From Nereocystis luetkeana (lineage: Eukaryota; Sar; Phaeophyceae; Laminariales; Laminariaceae), in NCBI GenBank assembly GCA_031213475.1, contig JARUPZ010000003.1:9202509-9266508 (forward strand): a stretch of 64,000 nt of DNA. The letters are read 5' to 3'. The position numbers were made by a program, and so were the translations under genes. How positions within the stretch are numbered: the stretch's first letter is position 1; every line of letters begins with the position of its first letter. The notes beneath the pieces are model-generated. The model ran no database searches and was not told the origin of the DNA. It saw only the letters and a list, made by a program, of their open reading frames with translations. Positions 12,030 to 24,946 of the stretch are shown here, piece by piece.

Positions 12030-12137
12030 CCCTTTTTTTATTTTTGCAAATAAAGTCAAAGTCCGACCCTCCTAGGGCTCGAACCCAGGACTCAAACAAG
12101 TAGAATTCGAGGTTAACCACTTGAACCACCGGGGCGA
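12030..12137 (-). mobile_element. short tRNA-headed SINE or tRNA-derived sequence
   Basis: On the minus strand the sequence begins GCCCCGGTGGTTCAAGTGG. It has an A-box match TGGTTCAAGTGG (plus-strand 12,117-12,128), a B-box match GGTTCGAGCCC (12,075-12,085) and a paired T-arm CTGGG/CCTAG. The 3' acceptor strand does not pair with the 5' strand, and an A/T-rich tail follows. A tRNA-derived SINE is more likely than a tRNA gene. It abuts the left LTR of copia-2. Confidence 0.5.
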
Positions 12138-12341
12138 ACGGCAAGGTAGACAAGCCGGAAGCCTTTCCTCAGAAGGTACGTCGGTGGTGAAGGGACTCCC
12201 TGTAGATACATATACAATAGAAAGAGATCAAGCAGATCGAGGAGTGCGTCGGTGTGCAAACACGACGACATGATATAACACGTATATCGATACTGCTGTA
12301 TGTAACGCCAATTTGCAAATGCCTACCAATATGTGCAACTC

Positions 12342-12578
12342 TGTTCGTAGAGTCCAAACCTGGATGCCCTGACCACCACGTGGTCTGATGAGATTCTTTA
12401 TAGTCGTTGTATTAGAGGACAGAGGAGGAGAGAGAGAGCGGAGCCTAGCTCGTAGCTCGGGGCGGAGAACGGAGTGCTCGAACTCTCCTCATGAACACAC
12501 GGCAAAATTCACAATAACGCCTGCGAAGATATACGCAACCCTCTACAACCGTCGCTGCTGGAACGATCCAAACGAACA
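12342..12578 (-). repeat. copia-1 3' LTR
   Basis: 237 bases, near-identical to 18,179-18,422. Bounded by TG...CA, adjacent to the AACTC target duplicate on the outside and a purine-rich tract on the inside. Confidence 0.93.
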
Positions 12579-15500
12579 CCCCCCCTGGCTCTTCACAGCA
12601 GTGACGAGACCGAAGAGACATTTAAGACTTGCTAGGAGCTAAGAACAGCCAACGACAGTCCCGCAGGAGGAAACCCGGCCACCGGGTAAAAACCCCCTGT
12701 ATAACACATATACTCCAAACCATTACAATTGAACAACGGCCGCATTCCAAACGATGACCATGGCCAGAAAATAAAATGCCAAGCTGTGCCCTACTCCCCC
12801 ATGCCCCTCAAAGTAGCGCAGGGTTGGCGACCTGACAAATTATTCCTCGCATCACTCAAACATGGTACTCATCGAACAATGCCCATACCCCCTTATTCGC
12901 CGTCCAAGGGCAGATTCAACAAGAACCTACGATGAGACTTAAAAGGGGTCGCAGCAAGGGATTTCGTCAAAATATCCGCGTGCTGCTCTTCCGAAGCTAC
13001 GAACTGAATGTCGATCTTCTTAGCACGAAGTAGCTCTCTGACAAAATGAAAGCGCACGTCAATATGCTTACTCCGCGCAGAACTAAAAGGGTTCTCAGCC
13101 AACGCTATGGCCCCCTGGTTATCCTCGAAAACCCGAACACATGATCCGCTTAGCTCTGGACAAATAAACGACAACACCGCGCCCGTAAACAAAGCTTCCT
13201 TCACCCCTTCACCCAGGGCGACATATTCTGCTTCTGCTGTCGACAACGTAACACACCTCTGCGTGCTACTTGCCCAACTGACGGCCGCACCCCCTAGGGT
13301 AATTACCGTCCCCGATACCGAGCGCCTATCGTTCGACTTACCGGCATAATCAGCATCACTATACGCTGTCAAATCCAATCCCGAACCCCGCACAAAAGTC
13401 AATCCCATAAACCTGGTCCCATGGAGGTAAGCCATTATCTTCAAAACTGCCTTCCAGTGCCTCTCCGTTGGGTTGTGGGAGTGGCGCGCCACAGCACGCA
13501 CAGCGTTCGAGATGTCCGGCCTCGTCATGGTCGACAGCCACATCAAGCTGCCCACAGCCTCCCTGTACGGCCAGTCTCCTCCAATTTCGCCCTCCTCTCT
13601 TGGACCTAGTTCCACACCGGGGGTCGCGGGGATGTCAGAGGATGAGTTAAGACCAAAACGATTCAGCATGCTCTCTATAAACGCCTTCTGCGTAATCTCC
13701 AATGTTCCCAACTCCCAGTCGCGTTTGAAAGCACAACCAGTATACCAAGTCAGTTCGCCGAGGATATTTGTGGGGAATTTCGTAACTAGCGCGGCATGGA
13801 AATCTCTGCATGTCTCGTCCGATCCTGCGATCACGATGTCATCTACATGGACGGCCATGATCAGTTCTACCTTGCCGTCCACAACCACGCGAAAAATACA
13901 CGGGTCAAACCTACACTGCTCCATACCGTACTCTACCACGGTTTCCACCAATAATCCGGCCCACTGCCGTCCGCTCTGCTTTAGACCATACAGTGATCTG
14001 TTCAAGCGGACGATCCTTCCTGACACGTCACCACACCCACCGGGTAGTTTCATGTATATCTCGGCGTCGAGTTTCGCGCGAACAAAAGCTTGCGCGACGT
14101 CTAGATGAAAAATATTCAGACCATATTCGTTGGCAACAGTCGCCAGAATTTTAACTGACGCTGACGAAGGAGTTGGTGCAAACGTTTGAAAGTAATCTAC
14201 GTCCTGCACCTGGCTAAAACCCTTAGCCACAAGTCTGGCCTTTGTCTTTACTATCATACCATCCTTATCCGTCTTGTAGGTGAACACCAACTTCGCGCCT
14301 ACAGGTTTCCGCCCTCGTGGCGGTGTCGCGGCTTCATATGTACCGGTCGTTTTGTGACCGTCCAACTCAATTTGCATGGCCTCGTGCCACGCCGCTTATA
14401 TATCGGGAACGCTCTACATCTGCTACGGACTGCGGGGGCGGTTCTACGTCTTCCGGGAAACCACTCGGCATGCACACGCTCAACTCCCCTTTATTCTCCA
14501 CGGCAGGTCCTCCGGCCATCAAGGCCACTGCGTCCTCCGTCGTCCATGACGTACGATTCAGGATACTCCCAGGCGTCGTCCACCACTCGTACGCTGCCGC
14601 AAGCAGCGCGTCTGCGGCTCCTCTGTCCATCTTTAGCTGGTTCACAGCAGGTTCACCCTCCAGGCGTTGGCTCTGACCCCGGGTCCGGCCCTGTACTGTT
14701 GGAGGGAGCCGTCCCCAGCTGCTGAGCTCGTGTGCTGGCCTGCCCGACAGGATCGCGGGAGGGCCCTCACCGTTCCCTTGGCCGGTGTCGGAGACTGATG
14801 CTGCACCCGGGTCGCTTTCGGCCCTTCCTGGCGGGACCGAGGAGGCGTCCACGGCGCCCCCTTGAGACGAACCCATCGTCTCGGCTGTTTCGGCCCTCCC
14901 CCTCGGGGCCGAGGAGGCGTCCATGGCGCCCCCTTGAGACGAACCCATCGTCTCTGGTGTTTCGTCGCCGGCCTCGCCGGCGACAGGTACCTGATGTATG
15001 CGCTCCTGCATAAACGCGTCCAGGTCAAAGCCCCACGTCACGTCGAGGTCGTTCAAGTGAGCCAGACCGTCGTCCAGCTCATTCACCACCCCCCCACCAC
15101 CTCGATCCGACGTGCTCACGTCGTCCGCCTCGGACCCCCCCTTTTCCGTAGACAGGGAGTCATTCGCCTGGGCAGGTACAGGTGGTGCAGGCGACACGCG
15201 TTGCCAGGTGACATTTCGCGTGATTAGCACAGTGCGTTGCCTCGTCAATACTCGTACTGAGTCTCGGGGGTAGTGGGGTGCAGGGCCAAGGTAAAAGCAC
15301 TCTTGTGCTTTCACCTGTGACTTGTTTTCCCTCTTCACCTTGCAGTAGCCAGGCTTGAGAAAAGGTAGTAATACTACCGGGGGGGGGCTACCATGCCACA
15401 TCTCATGCGGCGACTTGCTCTCAGGGTTAGCTGTCGTTGCTGTGCGGTTCAAGGCGTCACACGCCCAGTGGGACGCTTCCGCCCACAATGACGCAGTGGC

Positions 15501-18178
15501 CGGGAGTTGCGTGCCGGGAAAAAGCTCTTTAGCCTGGATTCGGCCCGCCATTGCGGCCGTCTCGATCAAACCCAGCGCGCGCTCTGCTACTCCGTTAAAT
15601 TGGGGGCTGTCGGCTGTCGTAAATTCCTGCTTGATCCCTCGTGATCTACACAGGTCGCCAAACTTGCCTCCGCGGAATTCGCCACCTCCATCAGATCAGA
15701 CGATTACCACAGTAGAAGAGACACCATCTGCACGAGAATCCGCAAGAAACTGCTCGAACAATTCCGTGGCGTCCGACTTGTGGCGCATGAAGTACACCCA
15801 CGTATACCGTGAAAAATCGTCGCGCACTATCAGAGTATACCGCTTTCTTCCGAGAGACTCTACCACCTTAGGTCCACTCAAATCCACAAAAACCCTCCCA
15901 AGCTTCTTAGCTGCTCGTGTGTGTGTGGACTGCTTGATACCTTTGCGGAGACCCTTCGCCATGGAGCACCCTCTGCACTCCAGCAGCTTTCCCTCGAGGA
16001 CAATCCCTTGCTGCTCCGCGGTCTTGCGGAGTAGTACCTCATGGGAGTGTCAAGCCGCGCAGTGGAAATCATTGATGTTGATCGCAGACTTGTGGGGCGG
16101 TTGCCCCGGGGCGAGTACAGCACAGGCAGTTTCCCCACAACTGCGGTCGACCCGGTAGCCGTACAGGCTGAAAAGGGTCCCACTCAGCGGAAACACGATC
16201 GAACGCTCTGACTTGAGCCTGACTACAACCCCCGTGGGGCGCCCTTCGAAAGTGTGACCGTTTTTGACGAGAGTGGGCAGGGAAAACAGGTGGTCGCGGA
16301 GATCCGGCACGTGCGCAACATTCGTAAGCAGCACTTGCACGAGACCATTTCCGGACCAAAAGACAACGCTTATGTCACCGTAACCTTCAATCGATCGAGT
16401 GGATCCATCGGCGATTCGCAGTTCCAGGTTGCCTTCTCTATAGTTGATCATGCAGTCTGCTGAGGGCGTCATGTGAGTAGATGCATCACTATCGCATATC
16501 CATGCCTCGTCTCCTACCTGCCAACCAGGTTCCCCTTCCCCCGAACCATCACCGTTCTTGCTTGCTTCCTCGGCCTTGAAAGCTGAGGCCTGGACCGTAC
16601 CTTTCTCTTGGTCGTCGTCCCTTGCCCCAACCTCGCTCGCCACCGCCATGACAGCTTCTTCTTTCGATGAGGGGCAGACATCAGCAGCGTGCCCCAGCCC
16701 GTTGCATCGACTGCAGCGGTCCATGGACATGGGGCAGGCATCCGCAGAGTGCCCCCCCCGTCCTTGGCATCGGCTGCATAGCTTCGCCGTGCAGTCGCTC
16801 TTCCAATGGCCCTTCTTGCCACACCTATGACACTTGCCCACTGGAGTACTTCCGCTGGTGGCTTTGGCGCTGCTGCCCCTGCCACCAGCAGCCGCGGCTG
16901 AACCACCACCGCCCTCGTTGGTGCCTCTTCCACCTCGTCCAGGCTGTCGCCGCCGTCCGCCGTTTTCTCTGCCATTGCCTCCACCTTGTCTGCGACCACC
17001 GCCACTGCCGCCGGCGTTCATAGCATGGCCTGCGTGGCCAGCGTTGGACCCCTTCTTCCTGTTTCCAGAAAGTCGGTGATGCCGTTCTCGAACAGCCTTG
17101 ATGATGTCATCACGGCCGATGTTGTCACGTGATGCCAGGTTCCGAGCCTCCACCTCGTATTCAGCAGGCAGAGCGTCAATAAAAATGGTGCACAGCATAT
17201 GGTCGTCTACTGACATTCCTGCTGCGCGCATTTCCGCGGCAAGATCCTCGATCCTGCCCATCTCCTCGAGCGGGTTGCTCCCCGGCGCTATCCTAAAGCT
17301 ATTTAAGCGCCTCGAGAGGTCCGACTGGGCCCCCGTCGTTTGAGGGCCGTACCACGCAAGGAGAGCGTCCCACGCTTGCCTCGGCGAGGTACACCTGTGT
17401 AAAATGCTCTTGTCGCTCTTGCTTTTGAGCGCAGTCGACAGGAAATTCCACGCCAGAGTATGCACGTGCACACTTTCGCGGCTAAACCCCCTAGCGACAA
17501 GCATCGAGTTCTCAGTGTCCAATTCCCCTACGGGAATGTACTGCGGTGGATCTGACACGAAAGCAGACAAGAAACCAACTCCTTTGGCGTAATACCTAGC
17601 GTCTCTTGTCCAGGAGTTGAACTCAGGCTTCAGCCCACTAAACGATGGCACAGGAGTATGTTTGAATGCCAAATGACGCGAGAGAGGTAGATCAAATCCA
17701 CCCTCCAACTCACCGCCAGGGTATGCACCCCATTCTCCAGTCCTCCCAGGCTGGTCTGGCTGACCCCTCGGTGGGCCAACCTCGACAGGCAACGCAGTTC
17801 TTCCGCGTCCAGTTACTCCCAAATCTGGCGAGGCGCCCTCACGCAAATTTGTCTGATATTCTGCTGCAATATTCCGTGCCATGCCTACAGCAGCAGCAGG
17901 GGTTTTTCTTACAGCAGCGGGCACTATCCCACGCGGGATTTGCCCAACAGCAGCGCTTCCCTCAGCGCTGCCGGACTCCGATCGGCCGTTGTTCCTCGTG
18001 AACTCGGCCATCATTTCCCTCATGGCGTTCATCATCGACGCCTGACTGTGCTCAATCGCCAGCTTTACCTCGCGCCTCAGATCTTGCTCACCCGGAGAAT
18101 CGTGCTCCACGTGAGCCGACCTCTCCGAAGGCATCTTGGCACCTGGTACCAGACCTCAAACGTTCAAGCACACTAGTG

Positions 18179-18422
18179 TGTTCGTAGAGTCCAAACCTGG
18201 ATGCCCTGACCACCACGTGGTCTGATGAGATTATTTATAGTCGTTGTATTAGAGGACAGAGGAGGAGAGAGAAAGCGGAGCCTACCTCGTAGCTCGGGGC
18301 GGAGAACGGAGTGCTCGAACTCTCCTCATGAACACACGGCAAAATTCACAATAACGCCTGCGAATATATACGCAACCCTCTACAACTTGTAACCGTCGCT
18401 GCTGGAACGATCCAAACGAACA
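18179..18422 (-). repeat. copia-1 5' LTR
   Basis: 244 bases, TG...CA, pair of 12,342-12,578. The gag reading frame begins about 45 bases inside it on the minus strand. Confidence 0.93.
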
Positions 18423-21400
18423 AACTCCCTGCAACGTGACGTAAAGCAATGATGCTGCACTACGAGTGCAACTAACAGCCCCCCTACTCGGTGCTCAGCA
18501 CGAGACTAAATCACGACCAATATGTTGACAGACGAAATCTAGCATCAATGCTCATCACAAATTTCTGATACAAACGCCAGACTTGTTTTTATTGATGCTA
18601 AATATCAAAATCCTCGCAGTAAGTTCCGGACCTTAACACATCACTCAAATTCGTCAGGAAATACGGTGGAACTAAAAAGAAACCTTCGTCAGGAAATCAG
18701 TATGCTGTTATTCCGATGCTACATGGATGACCACAATATCCCATTGGAAAACAATCTTAAATGATGATGACGCACGTCGATATGTTTCCTATTTGAATTG
18801 GTTATCGGATTCTGTGCCAACTGCACTGCATCTTGGTTGTTCTCAAAAACTTTCATGCATGGTACGCCTCCAAATAAAACACCAAACATGCCTCATAGAA
18901 AGAGCTTCCTTGGCGTACTCAGACATGGCCACATACTCGGCCTCTGTGATTGAAAGCGTAACGCATCTCTGCGTCCAAGAAAACCAGCTTACTGCTGCGC
19001 CTCCACACATTACTACTCCATCAGATACTGACCTCCGATCGGTCGCCCTACCGGCATAATCCGCATCGGCAAATACCTCTAAATCTCATCCACAACCTCG
19101 TTGATAAGTAATACCAAGATCACTCGTGGTCCTCAAGTACTTCAAAATATTCAACGCTGCTCCCCAGTGCACGGATTTCGGTGCATGGGCATACCTGGCT
19201 ACTGCTCTCACGGCATTCGAGATATCGGGTCTAGTCTGGTTCGCAAGCCACATCAAGCTACCTACTACCTCGCGAAATGGCCAATTACCCTCAGGCTCAT
19301 CCCTCTCGAATACTTCAAGCTTCAGACCAACCACAGCCGGAATCGTCCGGTTAGAGACAATACCAAACTTCTCCACGATCTTGTCGGTGAAAGCCTTCTG
19401 TAAAATAGTCAATAAACCCTTGCTCTTTTCCCTGGAAAAATGGCATCCTGCATACCAGCGAAGTTCACCAAGATGGTCGATAGGAACTAGCTTATTCAGG
19501 CCCTCACAAAGGCGGTCACACCTTCTCTTACGTCCAACTGCGAAAATGTCATCTACATGTACGACAGCAATAGCAGATACAGAACCATTTTCAATCAAGC
19601 GCAGAACACATGCATCGGCAGCGCACTGCTCAAAGCCAAGAGTTTTCACGCGGGTGAGCAAACGACTGTGCCACGAGCGCGATGCTAGCCTAAGGCCGTA
19701 AAGACTGCGGTTCAAACGTACTACCTTACCAGACATGTTACCGTAGCCCTGTGGCAAACGCAGAAAAACATCCTCTTCAACATTCGACTGAACAAGCGCT
19801 TGCTCGGCATCGAAATTACACAAATCCAAATATAGTTCACACACTGTACGTAGCAGCCAGCAAACGGATGCAAGCCGCGGCGGGTATTGGGGCAAAAGTC
19901 TCGAAGTAATCTATTCCTTCACGCTGACTAAAACCTCTTGCTACTAGTTTTGCCTTTGCCTCCGTCACTCTCCCATGTTCGTCCGTCTTCCATGTAAATA
20001 CCCATTTCGCTGATGTCACGTTCGCACCCCTTGGCTGCTAAGCCTCGCCAAAAGTTCCCGTGTCACATAGACCGAGATACTCTTTTGCCGCCGCCTCGCG
20101 CCAGGCGTCCCTGAACTCGGATGCGGTCGCATAGGCGAACGAGGTCGGCGCAGACAGTTCGCCCGCCGGACACGTCGGCAATTTAGCAAGAGGCTTGCGA
20201 GGCGGGCGTTGCTCCACAATCGCCTCGGCAATGTCGGCTTGGTTCGTCAGCATCGACAACAGGCCCCTTCGATGGGCTCTGCTTTGCGCTCGCGTCCGCT
20301 CTGGTTATCGCTCATCGCCGTCTCCCGGCCCGCACAGGTGGTTGCCCAGCTGGCGAGTAGCACAGTATGACGATGGTTGCGGCGACGATGGCGGAGACGC
20401 CGTGGACGTTGGCGGTGTAGAAGGTCGTTTCTACTGCTGTTACGGCAGCGTCGGTGGCGTGGATGCCGGTTCCGGAGGGTAGATATTAACGAACTCCCCC
20501 TCCCCGGCCGGCTCGGGTAGCGTGAATGGCTCCCAAGGGTACGCCCTCGTCACATCGCGGGTATACACACACCGCGCCGGACGGAAGCTTGACTTGAATG
20601 ACGGCGACGGTGGTTGCTTCCGCCATTCAGGTAAAAACACATCTCAGCTTTGGGTTCCACCTTACTGTCGCGGCGAACACCGCAGTAACCGGGCTATAGG
20701 AACGGCGGCATTGACAGCGGCGGCACCGTGCCATAAAATCGGCTCCATGGCGAGGCACGGCCCGGGTTGGCTTCCGTGGCAGATCGGTTTAGCGCGTCAT
20801 TGGCCCAGAAGCACGCTTCGGCCTATAGAGAGGCATTCGCAGGCGTTTGAACGCCGGGAAAAAGGCACGGCGCCTCAAGACAGGCGGCCTGCGCGGCCTC
20901 CTGGGCAATGGCCAGACCTCTCTCCACCACACCGTTCAGCTGCGGCGTGTCCGGCGTGGTGAATTCTTGCCGGGTGCCGCGATCGTCACACAATTCCCTG
21001 ATCGCTCCACCACTAAACTCGCCCCCACCATCAGATCGGACGCACTCGACTACTGATGGCTTCGCGCTGTCACGAATATCGTTTAGGAACCGCCCGAATG
21101 TTGCACCGGCGTCGGACTTCTGCTTCATGAAATACGTCCAGCCAAAACGTAAGAAGTCGTCCTTGATGAGCATAATATAAAGTGCACCTCCAACGGACTG
21201 GGTGGGCTTAGGCCCCGCCAGGTCGATAAACACCCGTTGCAAAGGGCGCTCCGAGCGAGTGAGAGTGGTCTTTCGGAGAGGCTGGCGCTTCCCCTTGGAC
21301 ATCGAACACCCCCCACAAGGTCGAAACTTTCCTGTTAAGCGAAACCTCAGTTTCTTAGCAGTCTCATGTAAGATTCCGGGATGGGTGTGCGCATACGATA

Positions 21401-22935
21401 CATACATATCGTTGATGTCCATGGACCTAATGTGCACGGGCATTGTTCCGGGGGCAATGGTGGCGGCGGCAACCGGGGGTACCTCTACGACCCCCGATAC
21501 GACAGGCGCTGAAACAGCCTGCTGCTGATGTACCCTGCGTGTGGCAGGTAACTGGCTACCAACGTCATTTCTCGGGAAAACAAATCGCCCGGGCGTCACG
21601 TGGACACGGGCGGGATCAATGATCACGGCCTGCTGCTTCCCTACGGTGTGAAGAGAAAAACAAATTCACCCCCAGGCCAGGAACATGCGCCACGGTGTTT
21701 AACGTGACCACCACGTTTTCAATACTATGAAAAACCAAATATAATTTACCGTAACATGTAATGGGTAACATTTCGAGGCCATCCACGATCACCTTGTCGT
21801 TATTTGCAGAGGGGGGGACGCAGTCATACATGCCGGCACAATCAGCAGTCATGTGCATGCTGCTACCACTGTCGTTGATCCATGCCTCGCGATCTTTGTT
21901 AGTGCGAGAAAAATAGGATTGTCCCGTTAATCCATACCTGGTATTTACCAGACGGCACCAAGCACGCCATAAATTGTTGGGGGTGCTGGTGTCAACCGGA
22001 GGGAGAAGACGAGTACGTCGGTACCGTGGTGGACGTAGAGGTAGACGAACCAGCAGAAGTCGGTGGCGGAGGTGGCGGTGCGACGATTGCAGTATTGCCC
22101 TGCCCAACAGTACTCTTGGGATTTGGGGTGATAATAGCCGTGCACTCGGTGTGTCGTCCGGGTTGATTACACCTATAACAAATCACCTGAGGCCGGGATT
22201 GTGGGAAGAAGACCCCGTTGCTCCCTTTAAACGGCTGCCGCTCGGCTCAAGGCTGATGCTCTCTCTGGAGTGCCCCTCCCTCCGCGGGCACCACCGCGGC
22301 CACCCCTATTCCGATTGCTTCGGCGGCTGCCACCATACCTTGGCCGCCACAACCCTGAGCGCCGGCGAACAAGGCATTCTGGCGCCTCGCCGGCTTTTCA
22401 ACTTGCATTTCGGCTAAGCGGTCCCGAAGGATTTCCTCAAGCTCGTTGCGGGGGAGGTCGCGACGCCTGAGCAAAGCACAACATTCTGTGTCGTAGTCGT
22501 CAGTTAGATGGCGTACGAAATGACGGCGGAGCACAACCTCGGTTTTGTGGACATCGAAGCACGCCAGCATATTCCCGGCATCGTCTACGCGATCGCACCA
22601 TACCAACGGATCTTCCGCTTTTTGCATGTGGAGGTTCTCAAATTTGCGAGTCACAAATCTCGTTGGGCAACCCCTCTTCGGCTCAAACCAATCCTCGACG
22701 ACTTTCCAGCCGCCACCCGGCGACCCTGCCTGGAAGATCTTATAGGCCAGCGGAGCGAAACCTACTCCTTCGACCAAAATAGCCCAAGCGCGTGTCGCAT
22801 CGTCTATCTCGCGGGTGGAATGTCGTTGCCGCAGCTCGCTGGGCATGACTCTATCGTCCCCGACGAGGATTGGGTCAATTCGCGGCGCAATTGCTTCTCG
22901 GCAACCAAACATATATAGGTGCAACACAATCTTAA

Positions 22936-23024
22936 CCCCTTTAGAACCGCGGTCCCGTTTAGGGACAAAACTACTTGAAATTTGACTGGTTTGTCCCCAG
23001 AACGGGACGGCGGTTCTAAAAGGG
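22936..23024. mobile_element. piggyBac-like MITE inside copia-2 (unit A)
   Basis: An 89-base element flanked on both sides by TTAA (22,932-22,935 and 23,025-23,028). Its ends are inverted: CCCCTTTAGAACCGCGGTCC on the left and the near reverse complement on the right. The inversion continues through GTCCCG...CGGGAC and GGGACAAA...TTTGTCCCC, so most of it folds into a hairpin. TTAA targets and CCC-starting ends are typical of piggyBac-type elements. It has no coding capacity. Confidence 0.8.
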
Positions 23025-23451
23025 TTAATATTATTTCGCTACATCGGCTACTGTGGTGCTTCCCCGAGAAACTTCGGCACCTTTCGCCGGCTGGATATGC
23101 ACCTGATCGAACTTCAGGCGGTGGCGGACTCGATCGCTGTCCCCTGCTGCGGGCATCCTCGCTTGCCCCTTGCAGCGCCGCCAGCTTCGCGGCCTGCTCC
23201 GTCACCTGCGCGGATGAGCATCCATCGCGGTAGCCTAATCGACCAGTTGGAGCCTTTGAGCTGCAACCTGCTTCGTGAGCTCGTCGACCTTGCGCATCAG
23301 CGCTTTCTGGGACTCAGCCATCTGATGAACAGCCCTATCGTTCGCCTCGGTCAATCCTTCCGAGCGCGACCGTTCCTCCTAGATATATCCAACCGGATAT
23401 TACCAGCTGATCAGCACGCTAGCGCGTTCCTGATTCCACGGTATGGACAGA

Positions 23452-23701
23452 TAGACAAGCCGGAATCCTTCCCTCAGAAGGTACGTCGGAGGTGGGGGGA
23501 CTCCTTCTAGATAAATATATTAGAACGAAATCAAGCAGTTCGAGGAGTGCGCCGGTGTGCAAGCACGACGACATGATATAACACTCACCAGGTATCTCGA
23601 TACTTTTGTATGTAACGCCAATTGGCAAATGCCTACCAATATGTGCAACTCCCTGCAACGTAAAGTAAAGCACTGCTGCTGCCCTACGAGTACAACTAAC
23701 A
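23452..23701 (-). repeat. copia-2 5' LTR (unit A)
   Basis: 250 bases homologous to the split LTR at 12,147-12,341 and 18,428-18,477. The end at ...CAACTAACA is fixed by the purine-rich tract next to the partner LTR; the other end is set by loss of similarity and is less certain. Confidence 0.85.
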
Positions 23702-24113
23702 ACTGATTTTACCACCGGCTCCCCGCTCTCTCCTTCTACTCCCGACACTTGCGTGGGTATCCTCTCTCTCATGGTATATGTATTACCTGTACTGCTCGTA
23801 GAAGAGTCTGGCTTTGTCCAGTGCGGTATAAAAGTTCCACTCGTTGTTGTACGTCGTCTTCGCGTGTGCGGTAGAGACCGACTTTGCTTCTTCCCCTTGT
23901 TGGTTAGAAATGCAATATATGATATGTGTGAGTCCGAGTCACCAAAGGGATTACGGTCTTGCAAATCCAACGCGCATGTACATGGAAGTTGCGTGCGTTC
24001 CATGACGCGCCTGCGGGTGGCAGGGGAAGGAGCGCAGTCGGTCTCCGCCGCACTCCTGAAGACAGGGGGAAGGGGTAAACTACTACTGTAGCCTAGTCAG
24101 TCAGCGCGAACTA

Positions 24114-24286
24114 AGTAGCCTATTAATAGTAGGTCAGCCTACCCCTTCTTACCAACAAGACCGCGATATGTGGGGTGCGAGGTCTGGCGCCCGTTGACGA
24201 CGGCTAGCTGAGTAGCCTATAATAGTAGGTTATCTCTTCTAACCAAATCTGCGGGGCGGGGTCTAGCTCTTGTCGACGACGGCTCT
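24114..24286 (+). repeat. diverged two-unit tandem repeat (unit A)
   Basis: Units of about 97 and 76 bases. Both start AGTAGCCTAT, continue AATAGTAGGT, share CTTCTNACCAA and GGGG-GAGGTCT-like text, and end near GACGACGGCT. Also present at about 44,224-44,396 in unit B. Confidence 0.6.
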
Positions 24287-24808
24287 GCCCGAGGACGGCT
24301 GTGGGGCTTCATCGGTGGCGCTGCCAGAGCGCGATGGCACTGCCAAAGCGCCTCCCAGCATTCGGGCCACGTCGCCCACGACTTTTAGGTGGTTTTCTCA
24401 TCATAGTCGTGTAAGCATCGGCTAGCTGGTGCTGCAGATGTTCTCTTGCTCGTGCGCCGAGGTCTTCCCTACCCAGTTTGGAGTTTGGCATTTTCTGCGT
24501 GCCAACTCTGTACCGCGTGCTTTCTGAGGCTGCCTGAGCAACTCCCCGTCAGGGAGCCGCGCGCGTGCTGACCCTCTCCCCGACCGTGGCTCGACTTGAA
24601 CGAACGTGTTCTTGTCTAACTCCTGCCCCGGCGTTTAGCCTCAACACTGGCCCGTCGACCGCTCTCTCGGTCCTGCATTGGTGTGCACGTGTTTATATGT
24701 GCGCTGGTGGGGTGACGTTCCTGGTTCTGGCGCGTGGAAACTGAACTGACTGCTTCCTGTGGGTTTTGTTCTGTACCGAGAGGATAGACGGCCCTTTGGA
24801 AATGAACC

Positions 24809-24946
24809 TGCGGCGTTATCGTTACTGACGGATGGAGCGGAAGCGGGGTATGTGGCCCTCTACTCCTGCAAGTATGTGACCCTTCTGCGGAATCGTTACT
24901 GACGACTGACGCGGAGGTGGGTTATCTGGCTCTCTGCTCCTGCTGG
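24809..24946 (+). repeat. second diverged tandem duplication (unit A)
   Basis: Two units near 24,809-24,872 and 24,885-24,946. Both contain CTGCGG, ATCGTTACTGACG, GCGGA, GGGT-AT-TGGC and CTCCTGC. Also present at about 44,919-45,056. Confidence 0.55.

Larger units (their letters stand above)
12342..18422 (-). mobile_element. copia-1: young, nearly whole Ty1/copia LTR retrotransposon
   Basis: Fossil LTR element on the minus strand. LTRs at 18,179-18,422 (5') and 12,342-12,578 (3') begin TG and end CA. The flanking target duplication is AACTC (12,337-12,341 and 18,423-18,427). A purine-rich tract lies just inside the 3' LTR. Parts in transcription order: gag (about 18.13-16.6 kb) with CCHC zinc knuckles; protease (about 16.4 kb); integrase with zinc region and core (about 16.0-14.9 kb); reverse transcriptase (about 14.35-13.4 kb, with ARLVAKGFSQ and VHVDDI); RNase H (about 13.4-12.95 kb). 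The order with integrase before RT defines copia. LTRs differ by about four substitutions in 237 bases plus one small indel, so insertion is recent. It looks close to whole, with an estimated three to five breaks. Confidence 0.93.
12147..23701 (-). mobile_element. copia-2 (unit A): old Ty1/copia element hosting copia-1
   Basis: Minus-strand fossil LTR element. The 3' LTR is 12,147-12,341 plus 18,428-18,477, split by copia-1 and its target duplication; the 5' LTR is 23,452-23,701. A purine-rich tract adjoins the 3' LTR near 18,478-18,490. Parts: gag (about 23.4-22.2 kb), CCHC-like knuckle (about 22.17 kb), protease region (about 21.9 kb), integrase (21.6-20.8 kb), reverse transcriptase (20.0-19.2 kb) and RNase H (about 19.1-18.7 kb). 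A MITE lies in the gag region. The two LTRs differ by about 10% plus small indels, so it is clearly older than copia-1. It is heavily broken, on the order of ten breaks. No target duplication was recognised. The amplified unit begins inside its RNase H region at 19,003. Confidence 0.88.

Noticed and set aside
12061-12137. Possible functional tRNA gene
   Set aside because: The T-arm and both boxes are good, but acceptor strands do not pair and an A/T-rich tail follows, so a SINE head fits better.
13473-17500. Several plus-strand open frames (for example 15,355-16,158)
   Set aside because: They are antisense shadows of the copia-1 coding region, which has clear domain order on the minus strand.
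19101-23510. Plus-strand open frames repeated in all three units
   Set aside because: Antisense shadows of copia-2; their threefold presence only reflects the amplification.
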